A stretch of DNA of 64,000 bases from Bradyrhizobium sp. WSM3983 (GTDB lineage: Bacteria > Pseudomonadota > Alphaproteobacteria > Rhizobiales > Xanthobacteraceae): positions 62,001-126,000 of the forward strand of contig NZ_AXAY01000001.1 of NCBI RefSeq assembly GCF_000473045.1. The letters are read 5' to 3'. A model generated the notes under the pieces. It was given only the letters and a program-made list of their open reading frames with translations. It was not told the DNA's origin and ran no database searches. Of this stretch, positions 1-9,493 are shown piece after piece. The translations under genes were made by a program, and so were the position numbers. The number at the start of each line of letters is the position of its first letter. Position 1 is the stretch's first letter.

Positions 1-729
1 AAGGGCAAGAACCCGTTCAAGGACGTTCGCGTCCGCGAAGCCGTCTACCGGGCGATCGACGTCGACCTGATCAAGAATCGCGTTATGCGCGGACTGTCCA
101 CGCCGTCCGCATTGATGGTCGCACCAGAGATCTTTCCCTCGAAGGATTTCACCCGGCCGAAGTTCGATCCCGACGCCGCCAAGAAGCTTCTGGCAGACGC
201 CGGCTATGCCGACGGTTTCGAGGTGACGATGGACTGCCCGAACGATCGTTACGTCAATGACGCCGCGATCTGTCAGGCCATCGTCGGAATGCTCGCCCGC
301 ATCAACATCAAGGTAGATCTGCTGGCGCAACCCAAGGCCCAATATTTCGCCAAGGTGCTGAAGCCCGGCGGCTACAAGACCTCGCTGTTCATGCTGGGCT
401 GGACCCCGGATACACTCGACTCCCAGAACGTGCTCCACGACATCATGGGCTGCCGGGATGACCCCAAGGACCCCAACCGCGGTGAAGCCAATCTCGCCGG
501 CTATTGCAACAAGCAGTTCGACGAGCTCGCCGACAAGGTTCTGGTGGAATCCGATACGACCAAGCGCGATCAGCTGATCAAGCAGGCCTTCGAGGTTTCG
601 ATGAAGGACTGGGCCTATGTCCCGCTGCACCAGCAGGCGCTCGCCTGGGGCGTGTCGAAGAAGGTGAAGCTGACCCAGCGTGCGGACAACATGGTCATGC
701 TCTACTGGGCGACCAAGCAGGACGAGTAG
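1..729 (+). CDS. Peptide ABC transporter substrate-binding protein (SBP family 5), 3' part only
   Basis: The frame is open from the first base, so the start and signal peptide lie outside the window. The 242 visible residues are the C-terminal lobe of an SBP_bac_5 (DppA/OppA-type) periplasmic binding protein. They begin in the conserved segment NPFKDVRVREAVYRAID and end in the usual region where the tail packs back on lobe I (DWAYVPLHQQALAWGV). Full-length relatives are about 500-540 residues, so roughly half is missing. It is followed after a hairpin by two permease and two ATPase genes in the same direction, which makes it the binding protein of that importer. The ligand cannot be read from the sequence; dipeptides, oligopeptides or glutathione-like compounds are typical. 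Confidence 0.9.
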   Translation, partial: KGKNPFKDVRVREAVYRAIDVDLIKNRVMRGLSTPSALMVAPEIFPSKDFTRPKFDPDAAKKLLADAGYADGFEVTMDCPNDRYVNDAAICQAIVGMLARINIKVDLLAQPKAQYFAKVLKPGGYKTSLFMLGWTPDTLDSQNVLHDIMGCRDDPKDPNRGEANLAGYCNKQFDELADKVLVESDTTKRDQLIKQAFEVSMKDWAYVPLHQQALAWGVSKKVKLTQRADNMVMLYWATKQDE

Positions 730-745
730 GTGTCGACAAGTTGTG

Positions 746-789
746 AAGTCCCGGAAGCCGTGGCTTCCGGGACTTGGCTTCCGGGACTT
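746..789 (+). repeat. Strong hairpin with tandemly duplicated arm between binding-protein and permease genes
   Basis: AAGTCCCGGAAGCC (746-759) pairs perfectly with GGCTTCCGGGACTT (762-775). The 14-mer TGGCTTCCGGGACT is then repeated head to tail (761-774 and 775-788), so the left arm can pair with either copy. No T-run follows, so it is not a classical intrinsic terminator. Stem-loops after the binding-protein gene of ABC operons commonly stabilise the upstream mRNA and lower downstream expression; that role is inferred here. Confidence 0.7.
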
Positions 790-844
790 GCCGTTTCGGG
801 CTAACGCGATGATGCGTGCTGCTGAAGAGATGTGAAAGGAACAG

Positions 845-1825
845 ATGCTCGCTTTCACACTGCGCCGAGCCATTCAGGCCATCGGCGTCATGATCGCCGT
901 CGGGATCATCTCCTTCTCGATGTTCCGTTTCGCCGGCGACCCCGTAAATCAGATGGTCGGGATGGATACGTCCGGCGCCGAACGCGCGGCGATCCGCAAA
1001 TCGCTCGGCCTCGACGATCCCGTGATCGTGCAGTTCGGCCGCTATGTCGGCAACGCAGCGCAGTTCAAGTTCGGCGTGTCCTACCAGTTCCGCCTGCCGG
1101 TCACCAATCTGCTGATGGAGCGGATGCCGGCAACGCTGGAGCTCGCGATCTGCGCCACCATCTTCGCCATGGTCAGCGGCATCCTGATGGGGGTCTATTC
1201 GGCGCTTCGCCGCGACAGCTGGCTCGCGCATATATTCCAGGCCGTCTCGCTGATCGGCATTTCGCTGCCGACCTTCCTGATCGGCATTCTCATGATCTAT
1301 CTGTTTTCAGTGACACTCGGCTGGCTGCCCTCGTTCGGGCGGGGCGATGTCGTGCATATCGGCTGGTGGACGACGGGGCTCCTGACACTGTCAGGCTTGA
1401 AAGCGCTGATCATGCCTTCGATCACCCTCGGCCTGTTCCAGATGACGCTGATCATGCGGCTCGTCCGCGCAGAGATGCTCGAGGTCATGCGCACCGACTA
1501 CATCCGCTTCGCCCGCGCCCGGGGGCTTTCGACGCGGGCGATCCATTTCGGCCACGCGCTGCGCAACACGCTGGTTCCCGTGATCACCGTCGCTGGCCTG
1601 CAATTCGGCTCGGTCATTGCTTTCGCGATCATCACCGAAACCGTGTTCCAGTGGCCAGGCATGGGGCTCCTGTTCGTGCAGGCCGTTCAGAACGTCGATA
1701 TTCCGATCATGGCGGCCTATCTGATGATGGTGTCCCTGATCTTCGTCACCATCAATCTCGTGGTTGATATCCTCTACACCATCGTCGATCCGCGGCTGCG
1801 CTCGACGGTCAGCCGGGCGCACTGA
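845..1825 (+). CDS. Peptide ABC transporter permease (DppB-like)
   Basis: A 326-residue inner-membrane permease of the DppB/OppB family. The N-terminal membrane segment (about residues 9-30) is followed by the periplasmic stretch with the family pattern GDPVNQM...AIRKSLGLDDP. Five further hydrophobic segments follow, and the cytoplasmic EAA loop lies around RTDYIRFARARGLSTRAI, the contact site for the ATPases. The ATG at 845 has a good ribosome site (GAAAGGAA). It lies 116 bases after the binding-protein gene, the only real gap in this operon, and 1 base before the next permease start. Length is normal for the family. Confidence 0.93.
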   Translation: MLAFTLRRAIQAIGVMIAVGIISFSMFRFAGDPVNQMVGMDTSGAERAAIRKSLGLDDPVIVQFGRYVGNAAQFKFGVSYQFRLPVTNLLMERMPATLELAICATIFAMVSGILMGVYSALRRDSWLAHIFQAVSLIGISLPTFLIGILMIYLFSVTLGWLPSFGRGDVVHIGWWTTGLLTLSGLKALIMPSITLGLFQMTLIMRLVRAEMLEVMRTDYIRFARARGLSTRAIHFGHALRNTLVPVITVAGLQFGSVIAFAIITETVFQWPGMGLLFVQAVQNVDIPIMAAYLMMVSLIFVTINLVVDILYTIVDPRLRSTVSRAH

Positions 1826-1826
1826 C

Positions 1827-2786
1827 ATGAGCGAGGCCGTCGTTCCGCACAGCACCGAGAAGCGCGCCGCCGCACCAGGCTGGGTCAAGCGCGCGCTCGA
1901 CAGCGACCTGTTCTATTCGTTCCGCCGCTCAAGGATCACCATGATCGCGGCGGGGGTGACGTTGCTGTTCTTCCTGCTCGCGATCTTTGCCTCAGTGCTG
2001 TCGGTGCAAAATCCATTCGACCCGGCGCAGCTCCAGCTGATGAATTCGCGCATCTCGCCGCTCTGGACCGCCGATGGCCAGAGCCCGTTCCTGCTCGGCA
2101 CCGACGAGCAGGGCCGCGACGTGCTGTCCGCGATCCTCTACGGCCTGCGCATCTCGCTTCTTGTCGGCGTACTCGGCGTGGTCTTATCCGGCGCGCTCGG
2201 CATCCTGCTCGGACTCACGGCCGGCTATTTCGGCGGCGCCGTCGACGGGCTGATCATGCGCATCGCCGACGTGCAACTTTCTTTTCCGGCCATCCTGATC
2301 GCGCTGCTGATCAACGGTATCGCCAAATCGGTCTTTGGCAACAAGCTCGACGAGATGAGCATGTTGGCGGTCCTGGTCTTCGCGATCGGCCTGAGTTTTT
2401 GGGTGCAGTACGCGCGCACGGTGCGTGGCTCGGTGCTGGTCGAGAAGAACAAGGATTATGTCGCAGCCGCGCAATTGATCGGCCTGCCTGCCCCCGTGAT
2501 CATGCTGCGCCACGTGCTGCCGAACACCACGGGGCCGATCCTCGTGATCGCCACCATCAACCTCGCGCTCGCCATCATCACCGAGGCGACGCTGTCGTTC
2601 CTCGGCTCGGGCATGCCCGAGACCATGCCGTCACTCGGCACGCTGATCCGCATCGGCAACGGCTATCTGTTCGCAGGCGAATGGTGGATCGTCGCCTTCC
2701 CCGGAATCGCACTCGCGGCGCTGATCCTGTCCATCAACCTGCTCGGCGACTGGCTGCGCGACGCGCTCAACCCGAAACTCCGATGA
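1827..2786 (+). CDS. Peptide ABC transporter permease (DppC-like)
   Basis: A 319-residue partner permease of the DppC/OppC family. It has an N-terminal cytoplasmic tail, a first membrane helix near residues 40-62, the family signature HLLGTDEQGRD-like stretch (read here as LLGTDEQGRDVLSAILYGLR), and the EAA loop around DYVAAAQLIGLPAPVIMLRHVLPN. The ATG at 1827 is preferred over an earlier in-frame start because it follows the stop of the previous gene by one base and the upstream extension lies inside that gene. It forms the membrane heterodimer with the preceding permease. Confidence 0.92.
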   Translation: MSEAVVPHSTEKRAAAPGWVKRALDSDLFYSFRRSRITMIAAGVTLLFFLLAIFASVLSVQNPFDPAQLQLMNSRISPLWTADGQSPFLLGTDEQGRDVLSAILYGLRISLLVGVLGVVLSGALGILLGLTAGYFGGAVDGLIMRIADVQLSFPAILIALLINGIAKSVFGNKLDEMSMLAVLVFAIGLSFWVQYARTVRGSVLVEKNKDYVAAAQLIGLPAPVIMLRHVLPNTTGPILVIATINLALAIITEATLSFLGSGMPETMPSLGTLIRIGNGYLFAGEWWIVAFPGIALAALILSINLLGDWLRDALNPKLR

Positions 2787-2799
2787 GTATCCAGCGTTC

Positions 2800-3786
2800 A
2801 TGACCGAACCCGTCCTCTCCGTCCGCAACCTCCAGGTCGAATTCGCCTCCCGCCGCGGCACGCTGCGTGCGATCGACGGCGTCTCCTTTGACATCGCCAA
2901 GGGCGAGGTGCTTGGCGTGGTCGGTGAATCCGGCGCCGGCAAGTCCGTCACCGGGCTCGCGGTGATCGGCCTGATCGACCCGCCCGGCCGCATCGCCGGC
3001 GGCGAAATTCATCTCGCTGGCCTGCGCATCGACAATCTGCCGCCAGAGGAAATGCGCCGTATCAGGGGAAAGCGCATCGGCATGATCTTCCAGGATCCTC
3101 TCACTTCGCTCAATCCGCTGTACAAGGTGGGCGACCAGATCGTCGAGACGATCCGGACCCACCTCAATCTTTCCGAACAGGCAGCGCGCCGCCGCGCCAT
3201 CGACCTGCTGGCCGAGGTCGGCATTCCCGCGCCGGAAAAGCGTATCGACGGCTATCCCCACGAATTCTCCGGCGGCATGCGCCAGCGCGTGGTGATTGCG
3301 CTCGCGATCTGCGCCGAACCGGAGCTGATCATCGCGGACGAGCCCACCACCGCACTCGACGTCTCGGTGCAGGCGCAGATCATCTCGCTGATCAAGCGGC
3401 TCGGCCGTGACCACGGCACCGCCGTGATGCTGGTCACGCACGACATGGGCGTGATCGCCGAGACCTCGGACCGCGTCGCGGTGATGTATGCCGGCCGCGT
3501 CGCCGAAATCGGCCCGGTACAGGACGTCGTGAAGAACCCGCTGCATCCCTACGCCAGGGGCCTGATGGGCGCGATCCCGACGCTTGCCGGTGACGACAAG
3601 CGCCTGGTGCAAATCCCCGGCTCGATGCCGCGGCTGTCGGCGATCCCGCGCGGCTGCTCGTTCAACCCGCGCTGCGCCTTCGCCTTCGATCGCTGCCGGG
3701 TCGACCGGCCAGAGCCGCTGGCGCGCGGCACACAGTCGGTTGCCTGCCATCTCTATGACACCGCGCCGGCAGAGACTGCGGCATGA
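2800..3786 (+). CDS. Peptide ABC transporter ATP-binding protein (DppD-like)
   Basis: A 328-residue cytoplasmic ATPase. Walker A is GESGAGKS at residues 42-49, the Q-loop lies in IFQDPLTSLNPL, the ABC signature is FSGGMRQR, Walker B is [12 protein letters not shown], and the switch His is in VTHDMG. The C-terminal oligo_HPY extension (RGCSFNPRCAFAFDRC, cysteine-rich) is diagnostic for the oligopeptide/dipeptide subfamily. Its stop overlaps the next ATPase start (ATGA at 3783-3786), indicating translational coupling with its heterodimer partner. Confidence 0.93.
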   Translation: MTEPVLSVRNLQVEFASRRGTLRAIDGVSFDIAKGEVLGVVGESGAGKSVTGLAVIGLIDPPGRIAGGEIHLAGLRIDNLPPEEMRRIRGKRIGMIFQDPLTSLNPLYKVGDQIVETIRTHLNLSEQAARRRAIDLLAEVGIPAPEKRIDGYPHEFSGGMRQRVVIALAICAEPELIIADEPTTALDVSVQAQIISLIKRLGRDHGTAVMLVTHDMGVIAETSDRVAVMYAGRVAEIGPVQDVVKNPLHPYARGLMGAIPTLAGDDKRLVQIPGSMPRLSAIPRGCSFNPRCAFAFDRCRVDRPEPLARGTQSVACHLYDTAPAETAA

Positions 3787-4772
3787 GCGCCCCTTTCGTC
3801 CAGGCCACAAATCTCCGCCGCGTCTTCGACGTCTCAAAGCCGTGGCTCAACCGCGTGCTGGAAGGCGGACATCTCGAATACCTCAAGGCTGTCGATCACG
3901 TCACCTTCGACATCAAGAAGGGCGAGACATTTGCGCTGGTCGGTGAGTCCGGCTCGGGCAAGACCACGGTGGCGCGGATGGTGGTCGGCCTGTTACCGCC
4001 GAGTTCCGGCGACGTCCTGATCGACGGCGTCTCGATGACCGATCCGCGGCAAGGTCAGGCGCGCCGAAAGCTGCGCCGCCGCATCCAGATGATTTTTCAG
4101 GATCCCTATGCGAGCCTGAACCCGCACTTCCGCGTCGACGCCATCATCGCCGAGCCGATCCGCGCCTTCGACCTGATCCAGGGCGAGCGCGATATCCAGG
4201 CCCGCGTCGGCGAGCTGCTCAGCCTCGTCGGCCTGCACCCCGACGATCGGCTGAAATTTCCGCACGAGTTTTCCGGCGGCCAGCGCCAGCGTATCGCGAT
4301 CGCGCGTGCGCTCGCATCGGACGCCGAGTTCATCGTCTGCGACGAGCCGACCTCGGCGCTCGACGTCTCCGTGCAGGCGCAGATCCTGAACCTGATGCGC
4401 GACCTCCAGGACAAATTTGGCCTGACCTACATGTTCATCAGTCACAACCTCGCCGTGGTCCGCCACATGGCGAGCCGCGTCGGCGTGATGTATCTCGGCC
4501 GGATCGTCGAGATCGCGGAGGGGCGCGAGCTGTTCGCCAGCCCGCGCATGCCCTACACCAAGATGCTGCTTGGCGCCGTGCCTGATCTCGCCATGAGCGG
4601 CCGCCAGCGCATTCCGGTGAAGGGCGAGATTCCGAACCCGATCAATCCCCCTCCCGGCTGCGCCTTCAATCCGCGCTGTCCGCTGGCGTTCGAGCTCTGC
4701 CGCAAGGAAGCACCGAGCCTGATCAACGGCGTCGCCTGCCACGCGGTTAACACCGCGCCGGTCCCGGCGTGA
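3783..4772 (+). CDS. Peptide ABC transporter ATP-binding protein (DppF-like)
   Basis: A 329-residue second ATPase of the same importer. Walker A is GESGSGKT (residues 54-61), the Q-loop lies in [12 protein letters not shown], the signature is FSGGQRQR, and Walker B is FIVCDEPTSALD. The oligo_HPY tail has CAFNPRCPLAFELC. The N-terminal insertion with the KPWLNRVLEGG segment before the substrate-facing strand is typical of the DppF/OppF half. It overlaps the previous gene by four bases and completes the set of five genes (binding protein, two permeases, two ATPases). Confidence 0.93.
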   Translation: MSAPFVQATNLRRVFDVSKPWLNRVLEGGHLEYLKAVDHVTFDIKKGETFALVGESGSGKTTVARMVVGLLPPSSGDVLIDGVSMTDPRQGQARRKLRRRIQMIFQDPYASLNPHFRVDAIIAEPIRAFDLIQGERDIQARVGELLSLVGLHPDDRLKFPHEFSGGQRQRIAIARALASDAEFIVCDEPTSALDVSVQAQILNLMRDLQDKFGLTYMFISHNLAVVRHMASRVGVMYLGRIVEIAEGRELFASPRMPYTKMLLGAVPDLAMSGRQRIPVKGEIPNPINPPPGCAFNPRCPLAFELCRKEAPSLINGVACHAVNTAPVPA

Positions 4773-4853
4773 CGCGCGCGTGCCATGCGGCCTGCGCATT
4801 GGCAGCACGGCATTGCCTGTGATCAATTGCGCGCGCCGCAAATGAGGTAGCCC

Positions 4854-6659
4854 ATGGCCAGCATCGTCAATCCCGATCCTTTCACGACGCGCCCCGAAAT
4901 CGAGGGCACCTTCGGCGTCGTCGCCACCACACACTGGATCGCAACCGCCGTCGGCATGGCCATCCTGGAAAAGGGCGGCAACGCCTTCGACGCCGGCGTC
5001 GCCGCCGCCTTTACGCTGCAGGTGGTCGAGCCGCACCTGAACGGCCCCGGCGGCGACGTGCCGGTCATCGTGCACGACGTCAGGCGTGGCCGCACCGAAG
5101 TGATCTGCGGCCAAGGTCCGGCGCCGGCACGCGCCACCATCGCGCATTACAGGAGCGAAGGCCTCGATATGGTGCCCGGCACCGGCCTGCTTGCGGCCTG
5201 CGTTCCCGGCACTTTCGAGTCCTGGATGATGCTCTTACGCGACTACGGCACGATGCGTCTCCGCGACGTGCTGGAGCCCGCGATCTCCTATGCCCGCGAC
5301 GGCTATCCGCTGGTCGAGCGCGCCTGCGCCACGATCCAAACCGTAGAGCAATTGTTCCGCAAGCATTGGCCGACCTCAGCCGCGGTCTACCTGCCGAACG
5401 GCGAGGTACCGAGGCCCGGTACGCTCTTCACCAACAAGACGCTGGCGGCAACCTACACCCGGATTCTGAACGAGGCCGAGAGCGGCAATGGTGGCCGCGA
5501 TGCCGAGATCGAGCGCGCGCGGAAAGCCTGGTCGCAGGGGTTTGTCGCCGAATCCATCGACAAGTTCTGCCGGACGCAGGAGGTGATGGACGTCAGCGGC
5601 TCGCCGCATCGCGGCGTGCTCTCCGCCGACGACATGGCACGCTGGCAACCGACGATCGAGGCGCCCCTCACCTACGACTATGGCCGCTACACCGTCTGCA
5701 AGGCCGGCGTCTGGAGCCAGGGCCCGGTGACGCTGCAACAGCTCGCGCTGTTGAAAGGCTTTGCGCTCGACGGGCTCGACCCGACCGCGCCGGAGTTCAT
5801 CCATCTCCAGATCGAATGCGCCAAACTTGCTTTCGCGGATCGCGAAAAGTTCTACGGCGATCCCAAGTTCAGCGAGATCCCGATCGCGACGTTGCTGTCG
5901 GACGCCTATAATGACGAGCGTCGCAAGCTCGTTACTGACAAGGCTTCGCTCGACTTCATCCCCGGCTCGGTCGAAGGCTTTGGTGGCGTGGTCAAGCTGC
6001 GCCGCGCGGAGGGCCAGCGCGAAGCGGTCGGCGCGCTCGGCGCCGGCGAGCCGACGGTGGGGCGTTTCGGCGAGGTGCGCGGCGACACCGTGCATTTCGA
6101 CATCATCGACAAGGCCGGCAACATGGTGTCCTCGACGCCGTCGGGCGGCTGGCTGCAATCTTCACCGGTGATCCCGGAGATCGGGTTCTGCCTCGGTAGC
6201 CGCGCTCAGATGTTCTGGCTCGAGGAAGATCACCCGGCGGCGCTCGCGCCGGGCAAGCGGCCGCGCACCACGCTGTCACCGACCATGGCGCTGCGCGACG
6301 GCGAACCCTACCTCGCCTGGGGCTCGCCCGGCGGCGATCAGCAAGACCAATGGATCACGCAGTTCTTCCTGCGCCATGTGCACTGCAACCTCAATCTCCA
6401 GGAAGCGATCGACGCACCGGCCTGGCATTCCGAACATTTCCCGATCTCGTTCTGGCCCCGCACCGCGCGCCCCGGGGTGCTCGTGGTCGAGAACCGTGTA
6501 CCCAAAGCGACGATCGAGAACCTGCGCGAGCGCGGGCATATCGTCGAGGTCGGCCCCGACTGGTCCGAAGGTCGCCTCACCGCGGCCTCGCGCGTCGGTC
6601 CGCGCCGCCGCGCCGCCGCCAATCCGCGCGGCATGCAGGGCTACGCGGCCGGACGCTGA
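4854..6659 (+). CDS. Gamma-glutamyltransferase family protein (Ntn hydrolase)
   Basis: A 601-residue protein of the GGT/cephalosporin-acylase Ntn-hydrolase family, which cleaves itself into two subunits and transfers or hydrolyses gamma-glutamyl groups. The predicted N-terminal nucleophile of the small subunit is Thr412 in GDTVHFDIID. Classical GGT has TTH here, so the second Thr is Val. The large-subunit hallmark GGNAFDAGVAAAFTLQVVEPHLNGPGGD is present. No signal peptide is visible (starts MASIVNPDPF), unlike secreted GGTs, so it probably acts in the cytoplasm. It sits between two peptide importers, suggesting it processes the imported compound. The exact substrate is unknown. Confidence 0.88.
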   Translation: MASIVNPDPFTTRPEIEGTFGVVATTHWIATAVGMAILEKGGNAFDAGVAAAFTLQVVEPHLNGPGGDVPVIVHDVRRGRTEVICGQGPAPARATIAHYRSEGLDMVPGTGLLAACVPGTFESWMMLLRDYGTMRLRDVLEPAISYARDGYPLVERACATIQTVEQLFRKHWPTSAAVYLPNGEVPRPGTLFTNKTLAATYTRILNEAESGNGGRDAEIERARKAWSQGFVAESIDKFCRTQEVMDVSGSPHRGVLSADDMARWQPTIEAPLTYDYGRYTVCKAGVWSQGPVTLQQLALLKGFALDGLDPTAPEFIHLQIECAKLAFADREKFYGDPKFSEIPIATLLSDAYNDERRKLVTDKASLDFIPGSVEGFGGVVKLRRAEGQREAVGALGAGEPTVGRFGEVRGDTVHFDIIDKAGNMVSSTPSGGWLQSSPVIPEIGFCLGSRAQMFWLEEDHPAALAPGKRPRTTLSPTMALRDGEPYLAWGSPGGDQQDQWITQFFLRHVHCNLNLQEAIDAPAWHSEHFPISFWPRTARPGVLVVENRVPKATIENLRERGHIVEVGPDWSEGRLTAASRVGPRRRAAANPRGMQGYAAGR

Positions 6660-6668
6660 AGGCAGCCC

Positions 6669-7379
6669 ATGACCTGGTCGATCATCGCGCGAGACCCTGC
6701 TACCGGCCAGTTCGGCATTGCGGTCGCGACCCGCTTCTTTGCAGTCGGCGCCCGCGTGCCCTATATCGCCGCCGGCCTCGGCGCCATCGCGACACAGGCC
6801 TTTGTCAATCCCTATTACGGCATCGACGGCGTCAAGCTCTTGCTCGAAGGCCTGAGCGCGCATGACGTGCTCGCCGCCCTGCTCGCGACCGACGACGGCC
6901 GCGAGAGCCGGCAGATCCACATCATGGATGCGAGTGGCGTGATCGCCGCGCATACCGGGCGCGATTGCGTCGACTGGTGCGGGCACATCGCAGGCAGCGG
7001 TTTTTCGATTGCGGGCAATATGCTGGCAGGCCCCGACGTGCTCGACGAAACGGCAAAGACCTACATTGCCAATGACGGCCTGCCCTTCCCTCGCCGCCTC
7101 CTTATCGCGATGCGGGCGGGCGAGGCCGCCGGCGGCGACAAGCGCGGCAAGCAATCCGCGGCACTTCTGATTCATGGCGAGGAGGAATGGCCGGCGCTGG
7201 ACATTCGCGCCGACGATCATCCAGACCCGCTCGGCGAACTTGAGCGGCTCGAACGGGTCAGTCACGAACTCTGGGTCCACTTCCGCAGCTCCATGCCGAC
7301 CCGCCAGAATCCGGCCGGCAACACCGACCGCAGCGTCATCGACGCCAGCATCGCCGCAGCGCGCGCAAGGCAAGTATGA
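6669..7379 (+). CDS. DUF1028 family protein (Ntn-hydrolase-like fold)
   Basis: A 236-residue DUF1028 protein. It starts with the family hallmark [20 protein letters not shown] and continues with the conserved [14 protein letters not shown] and [11 protein letters not shown] stretches. The family has an Ntn-hydrolase-like fold and recurs beside peptide transporters and acylases; its reaction is unproven. The start lies 9 bases after the GGT-family stop and its own stop overlaps the next ATPase start (7376-7379), so it belongs to the same transcript. A hydrolytic role on gamma-glutamyl or amide compounds is inferred from context only. Confidence 0.88.
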   Translation: MTWSIIARDPATGQFGIAVATRFFAVGARVPYIAAGLGAIATQAFVNPYYGIDGVKLLLEGLSAHDVLAALLATDDGRESRQIHIMDASGVIAAHTGRDCVDWCGHIAGSGFSIAGNMLAGPDVLDETAKTYIANDGLPFPRRLLIAMRAGEAAGGDKRGKQSAALLIHGEEEWPALDIRADDHPDPLGELERLERVSHELWVHFRSSMPTRQNPAGNTDRSVIDASIAAARARQV

Positions 7380-8365
7380 GCGCGAGCCCCCTCATCGAAA
7401 TCAGGGATCTCCGTATCCGTTTCCATGGTGACGACGGCCGCGTCACCCATGCGGTCGACAGCGTCGATCTCAGCGTCGCCAATGGCGCGACGCTCGGCCT
7501 CGTCGGCGAATCCGGCTGCGGCAAGAGCGTGACCTCGCTGGCGATCATGGGCTTGCTGCCGAAGCAGACGACGGAGATATCAGGCGCAATCCGCTTCGAC
7601 GGTTTTGACCTGCTGAAAACGCCCGACCAGACGCTGCGTGATCTCCGCGGCAACCGGCTCGCGATGATCTTCCAGGAGCCGATGACCTCGCTCAACCCGA
7701 GTTTTACGATAGGCGACCAGATCATCGAGACGATCCTGCGTCATCGCGGCGGTTCCCGCCGCAACGCACGGGACCGTGCGATCGAGCTGCTGCGCCGCGT
7801 CCACATCCCTTCGCCCGAGCGGCGCATCGACGAATATCCGCACAAGCTCTCCGGCGGCATGCGCCAGCGCGTCATGATCGCGATGGCGCTCGCCTGCGAT
7901 CCGCAGCTCCTGATCGCGGACGAACCGACCACTGCACTCGACGTCACCCTGCAGGCACAGATCCTGGAGCTGATGCGGGAATTGAAGGCGGCGAGCGGCG
8001 CCGCGATCATCCTGATCACCCACGATCTCGGCGTGGTCGCCGAAGTCTGCGACGAAGTCGCGGTGATGTATGCCGGCGAGATCGTCGAGCGCGCCCCGGT
8101 GGATGAATTGTTCTCCGCGCCGCAGCACCCCTACACGGTCGGCCTGCTCGGCTCGATTCCGCGGCTCGACCATCGCGCCGAACAGCTTGCGACGATCGAG
8201 GGCATGGTGCCGAATATGGCGCAGCCACCCGCCGGCTGCCGCTTCGCCGCGCGCTGTCCGTTTGTGCTGGATGCCTGCACCGAAGCGCCGCCGCCGCTGG
8301 TCGAAGTCAGTCCCGGCCACCTCTCGCGCTGCATCCGCGCGCCGCTCGAACTGCTGGTGTCATGA
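7376..8365 (+). CDS. Peptide ABC transporter ATP-binding protein (DppD-like), second importer
   Basis: A 329-residue ATPase of the oligopeptide subfamily. Walker A is GESGCGKS (residues 44-51), the Q-loop lies in [12 protein letters not shown], the signature is LSGGMRQR, Walker B is [12 protein letters not shown], and the oligo_HPY tail reads [14 protein letters not shown]. It overlaps the DUF1028 gene by four bases and the next ATPase by four bases (8362-8365). It differs clearly from the first DppD-like protein, so the two importers are paralogues rather than a recent tandem copy. Confidence 0.93.
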   Translation: MSASPLIEIRDLRIRFHGDDGRVTHAVDSVDLSVANGATLGLVGESGCGKSVTSLAIMGLLPKQTTEISGAIRFDGFDLLKTPDQTLRDLRGNRLAMIFQEPMTSLNPSFTIGDQIIETILRHRGGSRRNARDRAIELLRRVHIPSPERRIDEYPHKLSGGMRQRVMIAMALACDPQLLIADEPTTALDVTLQAQILELMRELKAASGAAIILITHDLGVVAEVCDEVAVMYAGEIVERAPVDELFSAPQHPYTVGLLGSIPRLDHRAEQLATIEGMVPNMAQPPAGCRFAARCPFVLDACTEAPPPLVEVSPGHLSRCIRAPLELLVS

Positions 8366-9471
8366 TGGAGCTGCTCGAGGTCCATGGCCTGGTCAAGCAT
8401 TTCGTCGCCCAGCGCTCGCTGTTCGGCCGCGCGCTGGCCCATGTCAAAGCCGTCGATGGCGTCAGCTTCACGCTCGAGGCCGGCAAGACCCTCGCCTTGG
8501 TCGGCGAGTCCGGTTGCGGCAAATCCACCGTCAGCCGTCTGGTGCTGCGGCTGATCGAACCCGATGCGGGCACAGTACGCTTCGACGGCCGCGATCTGCT
8601 CTCCCTCGATGCAGATGCGCTCCGCAAATTCCGCCGCGAGGCGCAGATCATCTTTCAGGACCCCTACGCCTCGCTCAATCCGCGCATGACGGTCGGCCAG
8701 ATCCTGACCGAGCCACTGGCGCTGCACGATCTCGTGCCGTCAGCACAGCGGCGCGAGCGTGTCGCGGAGCTGCTGCGGATGGTCGGGCTTGAGCCGCGGC
8801 TGGCCCGGCGCTATCCGCACGAATTCTCCGGCGGCCAACGCCAGCGCATCGCCATCGCGCGCGCGCTCGCGGTCGAGCCGAAGCTGATCATCTGCGACGA
8901 GCCGGTCTCGGCGCTCGACGTCTCGATCCGTTCGCAAATATTGAACTTGCTGCGCGAGCTCCAGGACCGGCTCGGCCTTGCCTACATCTTCGTCTCGCAC
9001 GACCTCGCCGTGGTCAAGCACATTGCCGACCGCGTGGCGGTGATGAATCTCGGCTGCATCGTCGAAGAAGCCGATGCGGACGCGCTGTTTGCCCAGCCCC
9101 GCCACCCCTACAGCCGCGCGCTGCTATCCGCGATCCCGCTGCCGCAGCCGCACGCCAAGCGGGCGAAGGTCGTGCTGCAAGGCGAGATCCCGAGCGCGCT
9201 CAATCCGCCGGCCGGCTGTCGCTTCCACACCCGCTGCCCCTTCGTGATTGACCGCTGCCGCGCCGAGGCGCCGGCGCTGGTGGCAGACGAGGCAGGGCAC
9301 GCCACCGCCTGCCATCGCGTCAGCGAGCTGCCCCCGGCCGACACCATCCTGCCCGCAACGAGCGGGTTTTCGCCGACGCTAGGAAAATTAGTCGCAGCTT
9401 TCAGCCGAAAGACGGAAGGCGCGATCCCGTCCGGTGTTGGTATACAGAGTGCAAGGCCTACACCGACGTAG
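8362..9471 (+). CDS. Peptide ABC transporter ATP-binding protein (DppF-like), second importer
   Basis: A 369-residue ATPase. Walker A is GESGCGKS (residues 48-55), the Q-loop lies in [12 protein letters not shown], the signature is FSGGQRQR, Walker B is [12 protein letters not shown], and the tail has [14 protein letters not shown]. About 35 residues after the normal oligo_HPY end (from roughly residue 335, [15 protein letters not shown] onward) look like an unconserved extension running into the spacer before the next gene. They may reflect loss of an earlier stop. Translationally coupled to the preceding ATPase through ATGA. Confidence 0.9.
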   Translation: MMELLEVHGLVKHFVAQRSLFGRALAHVKAVDGVSFTLEAGKTLALVGESGCGKSTVSRLVLRLIEPDAGTVRFDGRDLLSLDADALRKFRREAQIIFQDPYASLNPRMTVGQILTEPLALHDLVPSAQRRERVAELLRMVGLEPRLARRYPHEFSGGQRQRIAIARALAVEPKLIICDEPVSALDVSIRSQILNLLRELQDRLGLAYIFVSHDLAVVKHIADRVAVMNLGCIVEEADADALFAQPRHPYSRALLSAIPLPQPHAKRAKVVLQGEIPSALNPPAGCRFHTRCPFVIDRCRAEAPALVADEAGHATACHRVSELPPADTILPATSGFSPTLGKLVAAFSRKTEGAIPSGVGIQSARPTPT

Positions 9472-9493
9472 CCGGAGCAATGGGGACTGTTCG

